64,000 bases of DNA from Mesorhizobium australicum (GTDB taxonomy: Bacteria > Pseudomonadota > Alphaproteobacteria > Rhizobiales > Rhizobiaceae). The position numbers were made by a program, and so were the translations under genes. The DNA is taken from NCBI RefSeq assembly GCF_900177325.1, contig NZ_FXBL01000003.1, forward strand, positions 1 through 64,000, written 5' to 3'. The notes under the pieces are model-generated. The model was given only the letters and a program-made list of their open reading frames with translations. It ran no database searches and was not told the DNA's origin. Shown piece after piece: positions 8,624-17,050 of this stretch; position 1 is the first letter of the stretch, and the number at the start of each line of letters is the position of its first letter.

Positions 8624-8820
8624 CCGGCCGGCCTCTCCTTCAGCTCTACACAGCCATGGACGAGTTCGAGGCCCTGCATGAACGGTACGATCGCACGCGC
8701 AGCACCAACAAGACGGTCACCGTCGATCGCCAGGCGCTCATCCACATCCTCATGGACCATGCCCGCATGCTCGAGGCGCTACGCAAGGCTGGACGGGTCG
8801 ATGTCGCCGAACCAGATTGA
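8620..8820 (+). CDS. Small hypothetical protein, coupled to the upstream gene
   Basis: 66 aa beginning MTGRPLLQLYTAMDEFE; its ATG overlaps the upstream stop (ATGA). It is acidic/helical with VDRQALIHILMDHARMLEAL near 37-56. Function unknown. The overlap and the reading-frame-specific composition are the only evidence; much longer frames in the same phase upstream are shadows. Confidence 0.6.
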   Translation: MTGRPLLQLYTAMDEFEALHERYDRTRSTNKTVTVDRQALIHILMDHARMLEALRKAGRVDVAEPD

Positions 8821-8852
8821 GGCGACCAGGCTGCGCCGGCGCGGCGGCGGCG

Positions 8853-8862
8853 AGAGGCAGAG
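8853..8862 (+). promoter_or_regulatory. AGAGGCAGAG leader motif, ParB-like gene
   Basis: The 10-mer AGAGGCAGAG lies 77 bases before the ATG of the ParB-like gene. The identical 10-mer occurs 79 bases before the strawberry-notch gene (16963) and 71 bases before the DUF932 gene (52283), always followed by G-rich sequence. It is probably a shared leader or regulatory element of the plasmid core. Confidence 0.4.
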
Positions 8863-8938
8863 GGCGGAGGGAAGGGTTCCTGACGGGTTTGGAGGTTCGG
8901 GGAGAGACCCCGGGCCGCCCGTCATGGAGACCCTGACC

Positions 8939-11092
8939 ATGGCAAAAAGCGCCATTCAGAAGATCGCAATGAACCCCTCGGAGAACATCGCCTTCGACAA
9001 GCTTGTCTTGTCGCAGGAGAATGTCCGCAGGATAAAGGACGGCGTCACCATCGAGCAGCTCGCCGAGGATATCGGTCGGCGCAAGCTCCTGCAGAGCCTG
9101 AACGTCCGTCCCGTCCTGGACGGAGACGGCGAGGAGACCGGCACCTACGAAGTGCCCGCCGGCGGCCGCCGCTATCTCGCGCTCGGCATTCTGGTCAAGC
9201 AGAAGCGTCTCGCCAAGAACGAGCCGATTCCTTGCATCGTCAATCGCAGCGGAACCACTTCAGCCGAAGAGGACTCGCTTGCCGAGAACGTGCATCGCGA
9301 GAACCTGCATCCGCTCGACCAGTTCCGCGCGTTCAAGGCGCTGAAGGAGCAGGGCCTCGACGTCGAGGAGATCGCCGCCCGCTTCTTCGTCTCGGCTGCG
9401 ACCGTCAAGCAGCGGCTTAGGCTCGCCTCGGTTTCGCCGAAGCTGCTCGAACTCTACGAAAAGGACGAAATACGCCTTGAGCAAATCATGGCGTTTTCTA
9501 TCTCCGACGACCATGCCCGACAGGAGCAGGTCTGGGACCGCATCACCAAAAACCCGAATATGCAGGAGCCTTATTACATCAGGCGCCTGCTGACGGAGAC
9601 TACGGTTCGTGCCGACGATCGCCGTGCAGTCTATGTCGGCGCCGAGGCCTATGAGGCTGCCGGCGGCGTCATCCTGCGAGACCTCTTCGAGCAGGATTCC
9701 GGCGGCTGGTTCCAGGATGCGGCGCTCCTCGAGCAACTGGTCTTCGACAAGCTCAAGGTCGATGCCGAGGCGATCCGCGCCGAAGGCTGGAAGTGGGTCG
9801 AAGCGGCGATCAGCTTCCCCTACGGCCACACCTCCGGTATGCGGCGGGTCTATGCCGAACCGGCGGAGATGAGCGCCGAGGAGATCGCTCGGCACGACGC
9901 GGCGAAAGCCGAGTATGATGCGCTCGACGCCAAATATGCCGAGATGGAGGACGCCGACCAGGAGATCGAGGACAAGCTCGATCAGCTCGGCGCCGAACTC
10001 GACAGTTTTGGCGATCGTCCCCAGGTTTACGATCCGGAGAACAAGGCCATCGCCGGAGCGTTCCTCACCCTCGGCGCCAACGGCCAGCTCCAGGTCGAAG
10101 CCGGCTTCGTCCGTCCCGAGGATGAGCCGCGGGCCGAAGTCGACGACGAAGAGGAGGCTGACGGCGACGATCGCCACCCGTCGCAGCCAGACGAAGACGG
10201 CGCCAATCGTGTCGTCGTCAACGGTCGATCCGCGAACGGAACGTCCGACGGCGCTGATGAGCCGGAGGATGAAGGCATCAAGCCGCTGCCCGAACGGCTC
10301 GTCTTCGATCTCACCGCGCAGAAGACATTGGCGCTGCGTAACGCTCTTGCCGGTGACGTCGACATCGCCTTCGTCACTGTTCTCCATGCCCTCGTGCTGC
10401 AGGTGTTCTACCGCTTCGCTAAGAACAGCTGCCTCGAGATCAACATGACGAGCAACAGTTTCGGCCAGGTCCAGGGTCTCGCCGAGACTCCCTGGGCGAA
10501 GGAGATCGCCGAGCGTCACGAGGCATGGGACCGGGATATGCCGGACAGCGACAAGCTGTGGGAGTTCCTGCTGGGTCTCGATGAAGCAAGCCGCAAGGCG
10601 CTGCTCGCGCACTGCGTCTCGCTGTCGGTCAACGCCGTGGTCGAGCCCTGGAACAAGCGCCCGGGTGCGCTTGCCCATGCCGATGCGCTCGCGGCAACGC
10701 TTGGCTTCGACATGGTCGAAGCTGGCTGGTCGCCCACCGTCGACAACTATCTCGGCCGCGTCACCAAGGCCCGGATCGTTCAGGCGGTGCGCGAGGCCCG
10801 CGGCGAGGACTCCGCGCAGCTGATCGACCACATGAAGAAGGACCTGATGGCCCGCGAGGCGGCTCGCCTTCTCGAAGGGTCGAACTGGCTGCCCGAGCCG
10901 TTGCGTTTTGATGGCGACGCCGCGGTTGCCGATGCCGGCGAGACCGTCACCGACGAGGTGACGGATGAGACGGCTCTCGACGACGATGCCGCCGAGCTGC
11001 CGGCCTTCCTCGCTGACGATGCCGGCACATCATCCGATGAACCGGTGACCGTCGCCGAAGATGACACCGACCACCTTCAGGCCGCCGAGTAA
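8939..11092 (+). CDS. ParB-like nuclease/partition-domain protein with long C-terminal extension
   Basis: 717 aa. The N-terminus has a ParB-type domain: LSQENVRR near residue 22, a degenerate box II in PAGGRRYLAL (about 66-75) and ENVHRENLHPLDQFRAF near 111-127, then an HTH (VEEIAARFFVSAATVKQRL). The rest is very acidic (for example a D/E-rich stretch around 395-440 and again in the last 50 residues) and has no domain I can name. It is far longer than a classical ParB (~300 aa), and true partition genes exist separately (repA/repB). It is more likely a core DNA-processing or regulatory protein. I start it at the ATG 9 bases after GGAG; METLTMAKS (8924) is an alternative. Confidence 0.8.
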   Translation: MAKSAIQKIAMNPSENIAFDKLVLSQENVRRIKDGVTIEQLAEDIGRRKLLQSLNVRPVLDGDGEETGTYEVPAGGRRYLALGILVKQKRLAKNEPIPCIVNRSGTTSAEEDSLAENVHRENLHPLDQFRAFKALKEQGLDVEEIAARFFVSAATVKQRLRLASVSPKLLELYEKDEIRLEQIMAFSISDDHARQEQVWDRITKNPNMQEPYYIRRLLTETTVRADDRRAVYVGAEAYEAAGGVILRDLFEQDSGGWFQDAALLEQLVFDKLKVDAEAIRAEGWKWVEAAISFPYGHTSGMRRVYAEPAEMSAEEIARHDAAKAEYDALDAKYAEMEDADQEIEDKLDQLGAELDSFGDRPQVYDPENKAIAGAFLTLGANGQLQVEAGFVRPEDEPRAEVDDEEEADGDDRHPSQPDEDGANRVVVNGRSANGTSDGADEPEDEGIKPLPERLVFDLTAQKTLALRNALAGDVDIAFVTVLHALVLQVFYRFAKNSCLEINMTSNSFGQVQGLAETPWAKEIAERHEAWDRDMPDSDKLWEFLLGLDEASRKALLAHCVSLSVNAVVEPWNKRPGALAHADALAATLGFDMVEAGWSPTVDNYLGRVTKARIVQAVREARGEDSAQLIDHMKKDLMAREAARLLEGSNWLPEPLRFDGDAAVADAGETVTDEVTDETALDDDAAELPAFLADDAGTSSDEPVTVAEDDTDHLQAAE

Positions 11093-11112
11093 TCGGCATT
11101 CCGCTTCGCACC

Positions 11113-11141
11113 GGGCCCGGCACCTCTGCCGGGCCCTTTTT
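11113..11141 (+). terminator. Strong intrinsic terminator after the ParB-like gene
   Basis: A perfect 10-bp stem GGGCCCGGCA / TGCCGGGCCC (11113-11122, 11127-11136) with loop CCTC is followed by TTTTT. It closes the upstream transcript just before the 11167 gene. Confidence 0.85.
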
Positions 11142-11166
11142 CGTATTCCGACATGGAGGATTTCGC

Positions 11167-11643
11167 ATGTCCGCACACACAATTTACGATTGCGCCGTTT
11201 TGGGAAGTGTCATCCGCTATTCCGACGGCACGGCGAAGCCGCCGGTCCGCTTCAGAAAAAAGCTGTCCACGTGGGAGAGCCGCAACGGCTCCGGCCGCCT
11301 GATCAAAAAGGAGCCGCCACGGTCGCGAGCGACCTATACCTCGCCAGCATGCTTCACCTTGCATGAAGGCGATTTGGGCGGGGGTGGCGTCATCGTCGTC
11401 TCGGTCCGGCGAACCTGGTCCGTCGAGAGCGATCTGCGTTTCCAGATCGTCGAGCGCCCCGCAATCGGCATGGTCCGCGTGCTGCAGGACGTTGGCGACA
11501 GCCCGGAACTCCTGCATCTCGCCAGAGATCGCGAGGCGGCCGAACGCTGGCTCGCCAGCAATACGTACAGCCGAGCTTATCTCGACGAGGTCACCGCCGA
11601 TGAAGTCGGCGCCGACGTCATCGAGGGCCGCGCGGCCGCCTGA
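11167..11643 (+). CDS. Hypothetical plasmid-core protein
   Basis: 158 aa, not assigned. A strong ribosome site (GGAGG, 6 bases before ATG) supports the start. The sequence shows a beta-rich middle (GGGGVIVVSVRRTWSVESDL) and ends in Ala/Glu-rich residues. It lies between a terminator and a second GC-rich hairpin (about 11671-11704), so it is probably transcribed on its own or with the next gene by read-through. Confidence 0.65.
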   Translation: MSAHTIYDCAVLGSVIRYSDGTAKPPVRFRKKLSTWESRNGSGRLIKKEPPRSRATYTSPACFTLHEGDLGGGGVIVVSVRRTWSVESDLRFQIVERPAIGMVRVLQDVGDSPELLHLARDREAAERWLASNTYSRAYLDEVTADEVGADVIEGRAAA

Positions 11644-11727
11644 CCACTCACCAGACAGAAACAACCGACGACAGGCCCGGGATCGCATCAGCGATCGCCG
11701 GGCCCGTCTCGTTTCATGGAGATCGAC

Positions 11728-12120
11728 ATGTTCGACTGGACCAAAAGCTGCTCCTATGACGAGCACCAGAAGAGACGTTTTCACACGACGGCCCGTTCTC
11801 GGCTGAAGAAACTCGCCGCCGAACTTGGCCTCCCCCCAGGCAGCTTTGACCTGCGCGGAAATAAGGCGGGAATCGCCGTTTCCGGTGAAGTGACCTTGCA
11901 CCACACCGCCGCCTACATCCAGGTCGGCCAGTTTGGCATGTCCTCAGGACACGGCATCCTGATCCGCACCTGCAAGGGTCGCAAGGACTATACCGGCGGT
12001 GCCAACCACTTCGTCGCGCTCGCCATGCTCGACGATATTCCGGCGCTCGCAGCCGCCGTCCGCGCCATCACCGGCGTCGGACGGGGTGCTGCGCATTCGG
12101 CGGATCGCCACGCCGCCTGA
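11728..12120 (+). CDS. Hypothetical plasmid-core protein
   Basis: 130 aa beginning MFDWTKSCSYDEHQKRRF. GGAG lies 6 bases upstream of this ATG, which is why I prefer it over the in-frame ATG at 11716. No family recognised; a small basic N-terminus and a Gly/Ile-rich middle are visible. A near-perfect GC-rich inverted repeat precedes it, as with several genes in this row. Confidence 0.65.
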   Translation: MFDWTKSCSYDEHQKRRFHTTARSRLKKLAAELGLPPGSFDLRGNKAGIAVSGEVTLHHTAAYIQVGQFGMSSGHGILIRTCKGRKDYTGGANHFVALAMLDDIPALAAAVRAITGVGRGAAHSADRHAA

Positions 12121-12301
12121 CCCGGTCACCCAGACATCCGCAACCCGCCGCGTCATCGGCGCAACCGGCTTCCGCATGTCGGCGACACCGTCATCATCAG
12201 CTCCGCGCCGAAAGGCGTGAGGCATGTCGTGCGTGGGATCGACCACCATGTCTGCGCCGCGAGCCACCGGATATTCATCGCAGTCGCCCGAGCTGCCTGA
12301 C
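12121..12301 (+). pseudogene. Possible remnant of a small core gene without a start codon
   Basis: In frame with the preceding gene after its stop, about 60 codons stay open to TGA at 12299-12301 and read like protein near the end (LPHVGDTVIISSAPKG, then RIFIAVARAA). The G-D-T-V segment recalls VRLGDTVSTSYSTGG in the 13628 gene, so it may be a decayed relative. There is no ATG. The rest of the gap to 12458 holds nothing else I can name. Confidence 0.3.
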
Positions 12302-12458
12302 GGTCGATCGACAGTTACGGTCGCGGGCGTCCCTTCATCTGAAACCCCACGATCGCGGCGATCGTCGCGTGCGGTTTTCTGACTTCGCGCCTCATCGGCT
12401 CGTGCCGGCGTTCACGGTCACCCGGATCCTCACTCCCACCAACCACAGGAGTTTCGCG

Positions 12459-12752
12459 ATGACCACTCTCGAAACCCGTCGTTTCGTCGTCATCTCCACC
12501 GCCCATGTGTCGGAGGCCACGGCAAAGCGGCTCGACAGCATTCCGCCCAAACATTGGCCCTGCCTCGGCGGCCCGTACGGGGAATACGGCTGGTTTCTCT
12601 ACGCCCATGACGAAAACGCCGGCGTCGGGCCCGACGCCATACCCGACGAACTCTTCAACGTCATGATTTGGGCCCGCCGGCAAGGCTTCGATTGCATCCT
12701 CTTCGACTGTGACGCCGACCAGGTTGCCGAGTTGCCTACGTTCGACTGGTGA
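12459..12752 (+). CDS. Small hypothetical plasmid-core protein
   Basis: 97 aa beginning MTTLETRRFVVISTAHVSE. AGGAG lies 7 bases before the ATG. The composition (GGPYGEYGWFLYAHDE, then FDCILFDCDADQVAELP) suggests a compact alpha/beta protein of the kind seen in plasmid gene rows. I do not recognise a named family. Confidence 0.65.
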   Translation: MTTLETRRFVVISTAHVSEATAKRLDSIPPKHWPCLGGPYGEYGWFLYAHDENAGVGPDAIPDELFNVMIWARRQGFDCILFDCDADQVAELPTFDW

Positions 12753-13011
12753 CGTCAGCGCCGTCTGACCGATTTGATCCGCCCCTTCGTGCCGGCCGCG
12801 AAAGGCAGAGCGGGGCCGGTTGCGGGTGTCCTCAGGCGGATTGGAGCCGAGCGCTGGATGCTGCGGCGACATCGCCACGCAAGCTCGGTCTCGACTGACC
12901 GCTGACACCCGCCCGGTCGGCTCGCCGGCCCCCAAACCACGACATCAGCATGCCGTCACCGCTCCGCGGTCCACGCCGCGCAATGCCGGCCTGCGTCCAG
13001 GAGAAACCGCC

Positions 13012-13644
13012 ATGACCTCACATCCTCCCTTCAGGAAGGTGCTCGAAGCCGTCGCCACGCGCGAGCAGATGTTCCAACTGTTCAACCACCATAAGGGCAA
13101 CCCGACTTTCGATCCGCTTTCTGGCACGCCATACGCTTGCGAGTGGTTTGAGATCGGCGCGCCGGAGTACCATTTCATGCTTGGTCTGCTGCCACCGCTT
13201 TTTCAACGCACCGGCATGTTCGGGATTTCCGAATACAAGGCCGGCAACGTGACCAGCGTGTTTTTCGCGATCAGGATTCGCGCCCGCGAACGCTGGTTCC
13301 ACGGCTTCTGTGACCTTGGCGACAAGCGCACCCCCGACATGATGCGGGCAGCCATCATCGCCCATGAGACCGGGGCGGTCGACAGCATGACGCGCGAGGA
13401 AAAGCTCGAGGCAATCTGGAACGCGACGCATTCGGACTCCAGGGGGATCGCCGGAGAGACCAATCCCGATGCCTGGCCGCAAGAGCATCACGGCAAGCGC
13501 ACCATCCTTGTCTACGCCGTAGGGCAGGGCACCACCCTCAGGCTCTTGGAGGATTTGTCCGACGAAGAGATCGACAGCCGCATGCCCGCAGTCCGCGCAC
13601 GACGCGCAAGGAAAGAAGGGGGCAACGATGCGGAGCCATCGTAA
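13012..13644 (+). CDS. DUF1419-like protein
   Basis: 210 aa beginning MTSHPPFRKVLEAVATREQM. The opening HHKGNPTFDPLSGTPYACEW (about residues 26-45) and the following MLGLLPPLFQRTGMF segment match what I recall of DUF1419 proteins in rhizobial plasmids. AGGAG precedes the ATG. The upstream 259 bases contain AAAGGCAGAG at 12801, a relative of the shared leader motif, but no gene. The end overlaps the next gene by 17 bases. Confidence 0.65.
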   Translation: MTSHPPFRKVLEAVATREQMFQLFNHHKGNPTFDPLSGTPYACEWFEIGAPEYHFMLGLLPPLFQRTGMFGISEYKAGNVTSVFFAIRIRARERWFHGFCDLGDKRTPDMMRAAIIAHETGAVDSMTREEKLEAIWNATHSDSRGIAGETNPDAWPQEHHGKRTILVYAVGQGTTLRLLEDLSDEEIDSRMPAVRARRARKEGGNDAEPS

Positions 13645-14065
13645 GCAGCCGTCACGACCGGCCGAGCACACCTGGGAGGCCCATTCGACCTATACCGCGG
13701 AACTTGGCGTTCCCGATCGCCGCCGATACCGGCGCACAGCGTCCGGTACGCCGACTGTTGCCGATCTCGTTCGGCTCGGCGACACGGTCTCCACCTCGTA
13801 CAGCACGGGCGGTGTCGTGATCAAAGTGGACGAACATTTTTATGCAGCGCCGACTGGTGAAACACTGTCGCATTTCACCATCGTCTATGTACCGGTCGAC
13901 CGGGCAACAACATATCGCGATACCGACCACCACTGGATCAACGAGTGCGTCGCCGTCGACGGCCGCATCCTGATGCTGTTCGAGGCCAATTCGGACGAAG
14001 TCTTCGTCGTCGGTCGCGCGCGACCGGCCAATCCCCAACCTTCCAGGACCATCCTGATCAGATAG
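13628..14065 (+). CDS. Hypothetical plasmid-core protein
   Basis: 145 aa, overlapping the DUF1419-like gene by 17 bases; a G-rich ribosome site lies before the ATG inside that gene. A basic N-terminus (MRSHRKQPSRPAEH) precedes a beta-rich domain with VADLVRLGDTVSTSYSTGG and HFTIVYVPVDR. No named family. Confidence 0.6.
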   Translation: MRSHRKQPSRPAEHTWEAHSTYTAELGVPDRRRYRRTASGTPTVADLVRLGDTVSTSYSTGGVVIKVDEHFYAAPTGETLSHFTIVYVPVDRATTYRDTDHHWINECVAVDGRILMLFEANSDEVFVVGRARPANPQPSRTILIR

Positions 14066-14148
14066 GCGCAAGCCGCCGATCAGATCCCTATGCGTTATCG
14101 CAAAGCGCAACGAGAAGTCGACGATATCCCACATTGAAGGAGGCACCC

Positions 14149-14583
14149 ATGACAGCACCAGGCCGTATGCGAGAGGTCGCGCAGAACATCGATGCCTTTG
14201 GACAGCACCTGTTCCAAATATTCGGCCAGGGAACCGCGCCTGGCTTCACCTACACGATCGGCAATGCCGACCGTGGCCTGCCCGAGCTTCTGTTGATCGG
14301 CGACTTCCCGTCGCGCATCGCCGCTGGCTTGCTCAACGAGCTTGGCGCCAAGATGCGCGAAGACGGCAAGCCGCTCGCAACCGGCCTGATCGATATAGGA
14401 TGGTCCATTCCCGTCAAGATCCGCCGAACCGGACCACTAGCCCGAACGCGCTATACCATCCAGGTCAATCGATATCTCGGCCACGACTGCTACAGCGTGC
14501 TGCAGGTCATGGTCTGCGACGAAAACGGCCGCTACCCGGGCGATCCCGGTTGCGATCACCGCTACGACGTCGATCGGCCCTAG
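14149..14583 (+). CDS. DUF4262-like protein
   Basis: 144 aa beginning MTAPGRMREVAQNIDAFGQH. An AAGGAGG site 6 bases upstream fixes the start. The phrase PGFTYTIGNADRGLPELLLIG (split here at residues 31-42 and 43-51) is the hallmark of DUF4262 proteins, whose function is unknown to me. It sits in the plus-strand row of core genes. Confidence 0.7.
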   Translation: MTAPGRMREVAQNIDAFGQHLFQIFGQGTAPGFTYTIGNADRGLPELLLIGDFPSRIAAGLLNELGAKMREDGKPLATGLIDIGWSIPVKIRRTGPLARTRYTIQVNRYLGHDCYSVLQVMVCDENGRYPGDPGCDHRYDVDRP

Positions 14584-14708
14584 TCACTCTCGCTGCTGCC
14601 AGCCATCACGGCTGCCAATCCGTTCACACACTCATCACAATGCACCGTTTGCGGATGCGTCGGTGATCGCGAGCGTGTGCCCGAATCCAACCACGCAAGG
14701 AAACCACC

Positions 14709-15287
14709 ATGGCCAAAAAGGTCCCCATTGCTGCCGTCGTCATCGACGAAAAGGCTTACACTCCCGAAACCTGTCCGTCGAAGCACTGGAACCGCAGCGA
14801 CGATATAAGCGCTGACTGCGCCGCCGATCTCAATTCCGGCACGGACACACGGCCGGATAGCACGACAAAGAAGACCACGTTTCGCGATCATCTATCGCCG
14901 ACAATGCAAACCGAACTGGCCTTCGAATATTACGAGGTGCGGCCTTGCATCGAACGCGATCGGCACATCGCCTCCTATGCCGATGAACAGGACTATGCCG
15001 CCGATCTGAAGACCGCACAGGCGTCCGGCAAGGAGTTTCGAACCTTCTGGTCGCTCTACGGGATCGACGCCGGCGCCCATACCGCCATCGGCGATTTCGT
15101 CTCAAAAGACGCCGCGCACGAAGTCATGAACGCGATCCTGGCTGTCCCCGCTACTGCCCGGAACGCCATCCATGCCGAAACCGCAGCGAAACCGCGCAGC
15201 GGCGCCGATGGTGAGGAGGGGGCACGAGCCGCGGCCGACTGGCTCGACGACATGATCAACCAATCCTCGACCGGTCAGCGGATCTGA
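14709..15287 (+). CDS. Hypothetical plasmid-core protein
   Basis: 192 aa beginning MAKKVPIAAVVIDEKAYTPE. It looks soluble and acidic. A middle segment FEYYEVRPCIERDRHIASYA is followed by a helical C-terminal half. A ribosome site (AAGGAAACC) is only moderate. Followed by a clear terminator at 15329. Family not recognised. Confidence 0.6.
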   Translation: MAKKVPIAAVVIDEKAYTPETCPSKHWNRSDDISADCAADLNSGTDTRPDSTTKKTTFRDHLSPTMQTELAFEYYEVRPCIERDRHIASYADEQDYAADLKTAQASGKEFRTFWSLYGIDAGAHTAIGDFVSKDAAHEVMNAILAVPATARNAIHAETAAKPRSGADGEEGARAAADWLDDMINQSSTGQRI

Positions 15288-15328
15288 CCATCCAGCTGAA
15301 CCTTCAGTTCGTCGAACTGTCGCTCGAT

Positions 15329-15356
15329 GCCCGGCCTCGCCGGGCTTTCGCATTTT
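15329..15356 (+). terminator. Intrinsic terminator-like hairpin
   Basis: A perfect 7-bp stem GCCCGGC / GCCGGGC (15329-15335, 15339-15345) with loop CTC is followed by TTTCGCATTTTT. It separates the 14709 gene from the next small operon. Confidence 0.65.
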
Positions 15357-15397
15357 TGGGCCCGCGCAATCGGCCCTTCAACCAGGGAGAACACCCC

Positions 15398-15781
15398 ATG
15401 TCACGCCTGAACGATCCCGAGAATTTCCGCGGCCGCGTCAACTATGCGGCCAAGGTCATCGCCTATGGGCACCGTCCAACCCGCGCCTTCGACAATTGCT
15501 TCGAAAACTATGACGGCGATGAGGTCGCAACCGCGATCCTGAGGCGGTCCCGCAAGAATGCCCGGCTTGCGGCCAATCTCCAGCGCTATCTAAGCCTCGC
15601 TTCCATCGAAGCCGCCGCCGAGCGGCTGGCCGATGTCCCGACGCGCAAGCTTCCGAACGTCGCCCGCCAAACCCGCGCTCGCCGCAAGGCCGAGTTCGAT
15701 GCCTGTTTCGAGCAACAGCGGAAGGCCGATAACCATGGCTCACGGGACACGGCGACCGACAATCCAGGGAGCACGTCATGA
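15398..15781 (+). CDS. Hypothetical plasmid-core protein
   Basis: 127 aa beginning MSRLNDPENFRGRVNYAAKV with GGGAGA upstream. It is basic and helical (ILRRSRKNARLAANLQRYLS) and could bind nucleic acid, but nothing specific shows this. Its end overlaps the next gene by the ATGA signature, making a three-gene coupled set 15398-16508. Confidence 0.6.
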   Translation: MSRLNDPENFRGRVNYAAKVIAYGHRPTRAFDNCFENYDGDEVATAILRRSRKNARLAANLQRYLSLASIEAAAERLADVPTRKLPNVARQTRARRKAEFDACFEQQRKADNHGSRDTATDNPGSTS

Positions 15782-16101
15782 CCTACGATGCCGGTCCCAC
15801 CGTCACCTTCCACCGAACCGACGAGGGTCACCTTGCGGCCCGCCTCGAAGAGTATGCCATGATCGCCTTTCCTGCTTCGGATGACCTCATTTGTTTCTGT
15901 CGGCCCTACGCCTTCCCGCGCGATCAGGCCATCACCCTGCGTGTCGTCACGGAGACGTGGCCGGGTTTCCAGGCAGAGCATGCGCGACTCCTGCTGGCCA
16001 AGTCACTTCCCTACCAAGTCGATGGCGAGACACTGATCTTCGCCGTGCCCGACAGCTTCGCGTCGACGGCGGCGTCAACCGAACAGGAGGCCGAGCGGTG
16101 A
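15778..16101 (+). CDS. Hypothetical plasmid-core protein
   Basis: 107 aa, translationally coupled on both sides (ATGA at 15778, GTGA at 16098). Contains LICFCRPYAFPRDQAITLRV near residues 38-57. No family recognised. Confidence 0.6.
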   Translation: MTYDAGPTVTFHRTDEGHLAARLEEYAMIAFPASDDLICFCRPYAFPRDQAITLRVVTETWPGFQAEHARLLLAKSLPYQVDGETLIFAVPDSFASTAASTEQEAER

Positions 16102-16508
16102 CCGAGTACATCGTAAAATTGCGCTTCTGGCTGCGGTGCTGGGACAGCATGGACATCGAAGCCGAGAACGACGAGGAGGCGGTCCGCATCGCCTGTGATA
16201 CTGCCCGCGAAATGATGCAGCTTGTGTCGTTCCCGGAGTCGATCGAAACCGACGAGCGCCGTGAAGGTCTGGCCTCCTACATCGACCGGATCGATGCCGA
16301 GGTGCGCAGCGAGATTGCCGAGGCGATCGAGTTCCAGGGCGCACGCCGGCTATTCCCCGAAAAAGACGACCTGATCGTCCGTCTCGCGCGACTGCGCACC
16401 GGCGATCTCGCCAGCGAAGCGCAACTGCGCGCGTTCCTCGATGACATCGTCGCTCAGGCCCGCCGCATCAAACCCGACGCGCCGCCGCCGCCCGATCCGG
16501 CCGGCTGA
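16098..16508 (+). CDS. Hypothetical plasmid-core protein, GTG start
   Basis: 136 aa if started at GTG 16098, which overlaps the upstream stop (GTGA) and has AGGAGG 8 bases before it. That site decides the start; longer readings run through the previous gene. The protein begins VTEYIVKLRFWLRCWDSMDI, continues acidic and helical, and ends in a proline-rich tail. Function unknown. Confidence 0.6.
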   Translation: MTEYIVKLRFWLRCWDSMDIEAENDEEAVRIACDTAREMMQLVSFPESIETDERREGLASYIDRIDAEVRSEIAEAIEFQGARRLFPEKDDLIVRLARLRTGDLASEAQLRAFLDDIVAQARRIKPDAPPPPDPAG

Positions 16509-16592
16509 GCAGCTTCATTCCACATCAACCGACGCAGACTTGCGCTTCCGGACCGTCCGGAGCGCGCGGCTTCGCCGTTTTCGGAGGACAGC

Positions 16593-16922
16593 ATGCCCTT
16601 CTACCGTGGCAATCCCGCCGGCGGCCGCTTCGTCGGGACCGTGCTCGACGATCGCGGCCAGCTTCACGGCCTCGATCCGCGCCTCGACATTCGCAACCAT
16701 TCTCCGAGCGGCTTCGCCTGGGGCTATTCCGGTTCCGGCCCCGCCCAGCTCGCGCTCGCGATCCTGTGCGACGCGCTCGGCGACGACGAGCGCGCCGAGC
16801 TTCTCTATCAGCACTTCAAGGATGCCGTGATCGCACGGCTCGACCGCGACCGGCACTGGATTCTCGCGCGCCGGAGCGTGCTCGACATTGTTTCCCGGCT
16901 CGAGAACGACGTCGCCAGCTGA
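16593..16922 (+). CDS. DUF6166-like small protein
   Basis: 109 aa beginning MPFYRGNPAGGRFVG. The segments GFAWGYSGSGPAQLALAIL (about 43-61) and AELLYQHFKDAVIARL (about 69-84) match what I recall of DUF6166 proteins (W-G-Y-x-G-S-G-P-A-Q-L-A). GGAGG stands before the ATG. It directly precedes the leader of the large strawberry-notch gene. Confidence 0.65.
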   Translation: MPFYRGNPAGGRFVGTVLDDRGQLHGLDPRLDIRNHSPSGFAWGYSGSGPAQLALAILCDALGDDERAELLYQHFKDAVIARLDRDRHWILARRSVLDIVSRLENDVAS

Positions 16923-16962
16923 TCCCCAGATTTCCGTTGGCGCAGAAGCATGCTCTGCCGCC

Positions 16963-16972
16963 AGAGGCAGAG
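16963..16972 (+). promoter_or_regulatory. AGAGGCAGAG leader motif, strawberry-notch gene
   Basis: The shared 10-mer lies 79 bases before the start at 17051. Further down the leader, an inverted repeat GAGAGTGTG ... CACACTCTC (about 17006-17037) forms a stem just before the start region. Confidence 0.4.
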
Positions 16973-17050
16973 CAGGGCCGGGAGGTGTGCGGCCCGGCCG
17001 GCGCAGAGAGTGTGCCGGAGGGCAGACACACTCTCTCGAAGGACATCTCC

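Noticed and set aside
9260..10831. 523-aa minus-strand open frame opposite the ParB-like gene
   Set aside because: It mirrors the codon pattern of the real gene in a GC-rich sequence, has no ribosome site or recognisable motif, and is fully covered by a well-supported plus-strand gene.
12820..13011. N-terminal extension of the DUF1419-like protein
   Set aside because: The extra residues resemble translated leader sequence, and the ribosome site stands before the ATG at 13012.
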